From NCBI GenBank assembly GCA_021464245.1, contig JADCRB010000030.1:1515376-1579375 (forward strand): a stretch of DNA of 64,000 nt. The letters are read 5' to 3'. Below, piece by piece: positions 52,119 to 64,000 of this stretch; the first letter of the stretch is position 1; each line of letters begins with the position of its first letter. A program made the translations under genes and the position numbers. The notes under the pieces are model-generated. The model was given only the letters and a program-made list of their open reading frames with translations. It was not told the DNA's origin and did no database searches. The stretch comes from Carallia brachiata. Lineage: Eukaryota > Streptophyta > Magnoliopsida > Malpighiales > Rhizophoraceae.

Positions 52119-55100
52119 GCTGTTTATTTGCTTGATTCCTCTTTGCTTGAGAACACGGAAAGGTGTCAAGGGGAATTTGAATCAAATCAACTGAAAGAGG
52201 AAACTGATGACATCCCTGTCGATACATTTCTCTATTCGTAATTGCTGATAAGATTCGCGTCTCTTTTGTCGAAACTATTTGCTCTAAGCAATTACGTAGA
52301 AAAGCTCCAAAACCGCATTCTAGTGGTCTTATTTGTCTACATGCAAGAGATTATTATTGAAAATATGATTGCAAAGAAAGGTGTATCGCAACTAACCATG
52401 TAGAAGAACCAGAGAAAAATCTTAGAAACTAACAGACCAAGAGATCCTAGCACCTCAATGATTGAGGATTTCAAAAGCCAAACTTCAAGCGGCAGAAGGA
52501 ATTAAAATATGTGGCTGATTAGCAAACCGGCTTTTGTACTATTGGACACACTAATTATTACTTATCGAGAAGACATAAATTATAATACTTAATAAGACGG
52601 GCGTAAAACACAGAGTGATTTAAATTATTTGATTATAAAAGATATATTAAATTTTAAAAAAATAATAATAATAATTAAATTTTATTAGATAAATTATATG
52701 TATTCTACGTACTTCTTTTTACTCGTAATCCCTAAGTTATTTTGACTCGTCCTAGAGACGAACTAAAGTACGTGCCCCATGATGCCAATCAAACTAGTAC
52801 CAACTAATTTTTTATGTTTGTGGTCTCCACTACTTAAGATCATGTGTTTACATTCTCCTTACCAGAACGTACAACCTACGTGCACATGGTTGCAGCTAAC
52901 GATTGATTGGTTGATAAATTGATGGATGACATTGCTTAATCTTCAACGTATAATTGGTTTTATACATTGTACAGAAAATGACAAGGCTAACGAGCAGAGT
53001 ATTGCTGATATATTAAATAAGAAAGTTGGTGCAAAAATTAGAAGAAACCACCATATCCTTGTTTGGTTCCCTTTCGTTTTCCGAGGTAGTGGTTTTGTTT
53101 TGTTCTTTTGTCAATAATTCATGGATTTGTGTGAAACGAACTTGTCAAGGATAATGGCATCACCCTGTATACGGATATGGTCTGGGAAGCTGCACGTTTT
53201 GGGGTTTGAACGTGGCATGGGCTCTCCCTCCATTGAAACTGTTGAAGCCGAGTCATCCAACAGTTAGCCGTTTATCTTTTTCCTCATGCTAGCGTTGTTT
53301 TTTAGTGGGGGAGCTAGCTTGAATTGAACCCTCATCTGCCTCGAAAAAGGGCCCATTTGATTTGCTTTTGCGAATTGCCGATGTCAAAGACAAATTGGAA
53401 CAAAGTTGACAAACCCTGTTAATTTTCCCGCCCCACACGTTACAAACCCTAAACACTAATGAGTTATATTTAATTAATACTGTAGTCATTTACAAAACTA
53501 AAGTTTAGAATTTGAAACTTACTAACAGCCATTAACAAAAACCAAAAAGAAGCAATCAAACCAACAAACAAACGACTAGATGGCGCGACTAGATGGCTTT
53601 TGAACTTTCTGAGCGCTCATTAGGCCTAGCTTGGCCCCTTTTTTTTTTAAATTTTCGTTGCCTCTACCAATTCTCTCGTCCATTATTTGCCCAGGTGGCC
53701 TGATTAGGGTCTGTTTATTTGGCAAAGGGGCTGAGCCCAAAAGACAATCAGTTGTATGGCCCTTATTTCCCCAACTTTGTGCATGTCGAACCATTTTTGT
53801 ATGCGAATATAGATGCTTTGTTCGACCAAAAATAATAATATATAGATGTTTTGATACTTAAAATCAAAATATCAAAAATTTTGGAGATAGAAACAGAAGG
53901 ATATACTCTGTAATTAAGAAATATAATTTTGCACCAAAAAAAATTGACCTTGACTGCTTAACATATGCAATGCTATAATTTGAATTAATGAAGAAAGTTA
54001 TAAGTGGCTGAAAGCATGCAGTTTACTCTCAATGTTAATGAAAAAAAAAAAAAAAGCAATTAAATGGGCATTTGATTGATTTTGTAAAGAAAATTGATTG
54101 AAAAAACTCTTAACCAAAGGAGGGAAAGGAAAGCATATGAGAGGTGTTCACAACTCGTGAAGCCCAAATCCGGACCTCTGAAAGCAAAGAGCTTTAGAGA
54201 TTATGACTTTTGGCCCAACCCCAGTTCACCGAACAACCTTGTAAATAACCAGTAGTAAAGTTAGTGGTTGAGCTGACTTTTGATAATTTCAATTTTAAGT
54301 GAAAAATTTTAAGAAGGAATTTTGTCATGATCAAATAATGAAATTAGACTTATAATTTATTGTTCAGTTCTAAAAATATTATAACTATTTAATAATTTCG
54401 TGCTCTTCTAAATACATAATCTTAATACTTCTTAAACGAGCATCACAACAAAAACTAAGTATCATTATTTCCGCAAAAGAATAAATGTTGATGGCTTTAT
54501 TTAGGGGACAATACCATTCAGCACGAAAATTGGCTACACGAAGCCACATGACTGACGTAGATCAGGTAGTGGTCTTTTTTTTTTCCTTTTTTATTTATTA
54601 TATTCTTTTTCTTTTTTTAAAAAATAAATTCTAAATAATAATTAATATTACTTTAAATATACGTAATAATATCTTAAATCTTGATTTTCAAAAAAAATTG
54701 AAATTTTTTTTGTTATTAAGATAGTACACTAAACTCTATCCAATTTTCTTAAATTAATGAGATGAAAAAATTTTGAAAAATAAAAATAAATAAAAATTGG
54801 CCAATTGGTTATATTTGTTAGATAATCCCGCGCGATTTCGTGCAAATCCCTTTGTGCACAAAATTATTTTCTTTATTTAAACAGTTTTAAAATAGTTATA
54901 AAATAATATAAAAATAAATTTATAAAAAAATAAAAATAATAAATTATTAAAATTATTAAATTAAAGTATATAATTACTTGTATTTGCATAGCGACAATTA
55001 AGTTGCTGTTTACTTTTTCGGCCAAATAAATGCTGGCCTCCTTGACATTTGGAAGTGATGAAGGCAACGTGGCAAGGCCCTCCCCTAAAATCCGTCGTGG

Positions 55101-55321
55101 CTGACGGAGAGCCAGCGTTTCAATCCCACCAGGCTTCCGTATGAAGAAGAGTCTCCTGGGTCGCCCCAAGCAAACGGCTTCTCCAGCAAATGCCACGTGG
55201 CAATCTCTTATTGTGCTACGTTGACCACATTATGAAGTTTTTTTGGTTTTTCTTTTTGGCAAATAGTACGTGGAATGCGGAAAAAAGAGACGAAGGAATT
55301 AACGTGTTGCAAATGGACACT
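51360..55321. other. Gene desert; no gene recognised
   Basis: About 4 kb of AT-rich DNA. A (TA)n tract lies at about 52091-52118. A GC-richer island at 55040-55200 contains the perfect G-box palindrome GCCACGTGGC (55192-55201). An overlapping minus-strand open frame there has no recognised domain. Open frames at 52926-53117 and 53289-53861 also lack support. Confidence 0.4.
52091..52118. repeat. (TA)n microsatellite
   Basis: About fourteen uninterrupted TA units. Confidence 0.9.
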
Positions 55322-55322
55322 T

Positions 55323-55428
55323 TATTTTTATAACAAGATACTTAATTTTTATAATAAAAAAATAAATAAAAAATATTATTATTTTTATTATAAAATTAAG
55401 TATATTGTTGTAAAAATAAAACTCTCAA
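55323..55428. repeat. Palindromic AT-rich element (about 106 bp)
   Basis: TATTTTTATAACAAGATACTTAATTTTTATAAT-like left and right arms are reverse complements with few mismatches, about 32 bp each, flanking a 40-bp A/T core. The shape is that of a short MITE. Confidence 0.6.
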
Positions 55429-55851
55429 TTATAACATATTGACTTTCCGTCACTTTTTCCTGCCTCCAATCCTTTTTTTTTTTTTTTGAGAAAGTAGTTA
55501 TTTATAATACTTTTGGGCGGGAAAACCATTCTTTTTTTGGTTATTTAGTTCCCATCGGAGTTTTTTTTTTTTTTTTTTTGACGTAAACATAGGTAACTTG
55601 ATTAATGAGAAAAGTCCGTCCACAAGAAACAGGCACAATAGATTGCATGGCGAGTTGCTTAATTAATTTTGAGAACGCTGGTCCTCCTTTAGACTATTTG
55701 GCGATTCAATCCGTAACTTAATCAGAAGTCATAAAAATACATTCAATAGTTAAAAAAGTAAAAGTGGACAGGATATTCCTTGAATCTCTCGAAACAGAAA
55801 AGTTTGCAAGTCGGAGGGAGTTGGCTTGATTTTTGTTTTGGAATATTTGAA

Positions 55852-56078
55852 AAGAGTAATTAATTGTTAATTTTTTTTTTAATTATAATGATATAAAAGA
55901 GTAATAAGAAATATAATGATAGTATTTAAAAAGAGTAATTAAATATCAATTTTTTGTGATTGTTATAATAAAAAAGTAATAAAAAATAGAACGATAATTT
56001 ATATTTTAATTTTTTATTACTGTTTTTATCATGACAATTATAAAAAATTAATAATTAATTATTCTTTTTAAATATATC
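55852..56078. repeat. AT-rich inverted-repeat element (about 227 bp)
   Basis: The left arm AAGAGTAATTAATTGTTAAT and the reverse complement of the right arm (AAGAATAATTAATTATTAAT) match over about 45 bp. A second copy of the left-arm motif (AAAGAGTAATTAAATATCAA) lies inside at 55929. It is probably a MITE with internal duplication. Confidence 0.5.
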
Positions 56079-56935
56079 ATGACAGATCCTCACGACATCT
56101 ATCGACTCTAAAACCAAGCCTCTCTCAAAAATAGGGGCTACTGCCAATGCCATCCATGAGCCTACCGGAATTCGAATTTGGCACTTCCAATTTTGAATAT
56201 GTTTCAAATGTCAGCCATAATTCATCGGTGTAAAATATTATTCTTAATTTTGGAATTTGTTCTTTTCTATTATGGGAGAAAATTCTTCCTTAATAACGGT
56301 GTATATTTATTGGACTGACCGAAGGGGTTCTTAGCCACACAATATTTTAATCTTGCCATCGTGGATGAATCTGGCGATTGTAACTGCACGATAACAAATT
56401 AACAGGAGTAAAAACTATATTTGGACAAAGTCGCCGCACTGCCCAAATTTTGGCGCTAATAATTAGAATTTATTTTCAATTTCTCAGATCGATTATCGGA
56501 AAAAAATCTGATCATACCAAGCTGTATCATCAATTCGGTTTGCCATTTTCGGTATTGACAATATCAACGCGGTTACTTTATAAGTTGGACGCGTCGTCTC
56601 CCATATGCGGTCCGTAATTATCAAGTAGAAAAAAAAGAATAATCGTTATTTAAACTTTAAGCCTACTTAATTAATCAATGTTTTTTTTTACGGGTAGGAA
56701 ATTTCTAGTCCAGTTTTAGATCAAACCCAATTAAATTGGAGATTAATTTTGTTCTTATAGATCAACTCAATGTCTTCATGAGAGATTTCCTCTCAATACC
56801 CTGCCTAAGAATAATCCTAATTATAGTTAAATTACAAGGAATGAATATAACATGATTTATAAAAAGTATAGAATTTGAGAAAGAAAAGTCTAGACCGACA
56901 CAAGCCTATGTATGAAGCAGACGCAATGCGATTTT

Positions 56936-57763
56936 TTTGTTTTTAATCACAAAGGGAATGTTCATTTTATTAATAACTTAGATAAAAATATATAAAGGGC
57001 CACTTTGAAAGCTCATATTTACAGTACAAGTACAAGAAAACAAGTCATCCCAATATACATAAACCAACCCACCGAAATAGCCCGTTCCATGCAGCAAACC
57101 TACAGACAAAATAAACCATAGCCCGAGCCCATGGCTAAAGAAAGAAACGATCTGTAGGTAAAAAGGCCCAAAGGCACAAGCAAAGGGTTGGGGAAGCAGA
57201 AGCTTCTCAACCCACCATCGTAAAGCAGTGAAACCCGACACATCAGGGATGGTGATAGGTCTCATACGGCCGATGGCAGCGGCAAGGTCGCCTAAATGCC
57301 AAAGCTCAACCAAAGGCACAAATAAAGAGACTTACAACTACAACGAAGATCAACCAAAGTGGGGGAGGACCAAAGCAAAAACGACAACCTATAGCACAAC
57401 GAAGATGGGCGCGGACCACCATCGAAACACAAGCTCCTAACTGTACATAGGTGGTCGACTGCAAAAACCTTCCCCTCTTCTATCTCCCTACCCGACAGGA
57501 AAAAAGGCGAGAGGCAGGAAAGACCATCAGCGAATTGTTACCAGAACTAGACCACAACGGACGAACAAAGACCCACCACAACATATTGAGAACTAGGAGA
57601 CCACCGGACACACAAAAGGACCACCGGAAACTCACGAGGAGCACAAAGCCCACACAAAGCACAAGCGTCACTAGAGGATACAGGAAGCCAACAGTCCCTC
57701 TCTGCACAAAGTAGCAAGACCAACGCACGAAAAGGTAACAGCAACACGATACTAAAGTTTAAT
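56936..57763 (-). mobile_element. 5'-truncated LINE 3' end, minus strand, with about 13-bp target duplication
   Basis: Read on the minus strand, a GC-rich block ends with CTTGTACTTGTACTG, TTATTAATAAAATGAACATT, CCCTTTGTGATT and an A-rich tail (AAAAACAAAAAAA). GCAATG(C/T)GATTTT flanks it at 56923-56935 and 57764-57776. The 3' end closely parallels that of the plus-strand insertion at 49125-50015 (TTAT-AAT-A-ATGAAC, then CCTTTG-GATT and A run), so both probably derive from one LINE family. Confidence 0.7.
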
Positions 57764-57776
57764 GCAATGTGATTTT

Positions 57777-58855
57777 ATACTACATATAGTATATTTTATA
57801 TATTTTACACAATATATGAGGGATGTATAGTAAAATAGAACAAAATCGTAAAAAAATTTTATATGTTATATCAAAAAAATTTTAGTGTAGTATCAAATGC
57901 ATTATATATGATATAAAATTATTTTACTAAAAGAACAAAATTGAATGACCTTAAAACCTAAAAATAGATTTAGTAAAAGCATATGGTCATATTGATCATC
58001 TAAAAAGCCTATATATTGTCTTGGTAACAAAATTTTTTTTTTTAAATTAAGATTTTGAGTAACGCAATTATATTTAAAGTAACAATAAATATATTTGAAA
58101 TTTATTTTTTTAAAAAGAATTAATATACAAAAATATCACAAACTTAACATAAAATAACAAATCTATCGTTAACTTTAAAAAGTAACAATTTATCTTTTTT
58201 AAAATTTTTTGTAACAAATTTAGCACGTTGTGAAATTTTTTGAACAAAATTTATCTATTTTAATAATATGATACTAACATATACAATTATCATATTATTA
58301 AAATAAATATATTTTTATAAATTTATTATCAAAACTGATAGATTCTATTCATATAAAATTATTACGTAATATATATGTTACAAAAATATTTAAAAAGTAA
58401 TAAATTATTATTTTTTAAAATTAATATTAAATTTATCATTTTTTAAAAAATAATAATATTTTTATATACTAACTCTTAAAAAAAAAAGTTTGGATTGGGT
58501 TTGACCAAATGATTTCACCGTGCAATCATACCGAAATAGATTTATAACGGTTGACTACCCGACTCTATTTAACCGCGGCGAGATATCTTCGGAGAATCAA
58601 AATTTAGAGTGACGCTAAAAATGGCATTTCGGTAGTTTCATATTAGAACGAAGGGCGTTTATCAACTGCTGATCGAAGCACGAGCATCAGCATTGAGCAT
58701 TCAGCACTTTACCAACCTGGCGCTTCTCCTCGGAAAAACTTATTCCCCAAATTGCAGTCTCAATTCATTTCAATCCAGCTTTTGAACATATTCTCTCCCT
58801 CCCCCAAACAAAACCGCTGACTGCGGCGAGACTTTAGAGATCGGTCCGGTGAGCG
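57777..58855 (+). promoter_or_regulatory. SDH1 upstream region with a long palindrome
   Basis: AT-rich DNA with a 0.36-kb inverted-repeat element (separate entry), then about 250 bp of more balanced composition leading into the SDH1 5'UTR. No TATA box could be assigned. Confidence 0.4.
58115..58477. repeat. Long imperfect palindrome / MITE (363 bp) upstream of SDH1
   Basis: AAGAATTAATATACAAAAAT at the left matches the reverse complement of the right end (AAGAGTTAGTATATAAAAAT). The arms continue inward with partial pairing. Near the middle a perfect 17-bp stem, ATTTTAATAATATGATA (58257-58273) with its complement at 58288-58304, encloses a 14-base loop. The element ends about 380 bp before the SDH1 ATG. 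Confidence 0.6.
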
Positions 58856-63981
<5,126 letters not shown>

Positions 63982-64000
63982 GTGAGTTCTTGTTCTCTGC

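Noticed and set aside
54873..55196. 107-codon minus-strand open frame covering a GC-rich island
   Set aside because: The second half is AT-rich low complexity and the first half has no recognisable domain; kept only as a G-box island.
57228..57747. Open frames on both strands in a GC-rich block
   Set aside because: They lie inside the minus-strand LINE 3' insertion and match no protein family.

Overview
This is nuclear DNA from a flowering plant, most likely a woody eudicot. Long AT-rich intergenic stretches separate intron-rich genes with plant GT-AG introns, and the genes belong to plant families (PERK kinase, DDM1, CYP90B1/DWF4, COV1-like, plant SDH1 and U1-70K). I cannot name the species. 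I see no operons, CRISPR arrays or other prokaryotic features.

Layout: (1) 193-2122 (+), an F-box protein in two exons. (2) 3735-7156 (+), a proline-rich extensin-like receptor kinase in eight exons. (3) 7157-9860, AT-rich DNA with a MITE and a cluster of 'GCTGTTAACGAAC' non-autonomous elements. (4) 9861-14107 (+), U1-70K in ten exons with a 1.3-kb intron that splits the RRM. (5) 14108-16863, a 109-bp tandem duplication and an element with 16-bp perfect inverted ends. (6) 16864-22126 (+), the chromatin remodeller DDM1 in fifteen exons, converging on (7) 22919-24656 (-), a COV1-like membrane protein in six exons. (8) 26256-27834 (+), a 115-residue two-helix membrane protein of unknown function. 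(9) 27835-42750, a gene desert with a SINE, an LTR relic, a MITE, a dead 5'-truncated LINE and an element with hAT-like ends. (10) 42751-43730, a threefold tandem repeat upstream of (11) 44408-47894 (+), CYP90B1/DWF4, the brassinosteroid C-22 hydroxylase, in eight exons. (12) 47895-58855, a second repeat-rich desert with two oppositely oriented LINE 3' ends, each with a target-site duplication, and several palindromic elements. (13) 58856 to the window end (+), SDH1, the flavoprotein subunit of mitochondrial complex II. Fourteen exons are visible and the 3' end lies outside the window.

The exon models were built by hand. In seven of the eight genes every junction preserves the reading frame and the conserved protein sequence. 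The exception is SDH1 exon 3, which lacks one nucleotide and runs into a stop codon. The genes are unrelated housekeeping and developmental loci rather than a cluster.

I found no convincing new biological system. The observations most worth following are the SDH1 frameshift, the triplicated block upstream of DWF4, the 0.36-kb palindrome upstream of SDH1, the pair of LINE insertions, and the splice-site oddities in U1-70K, DDM1 and SDH1.
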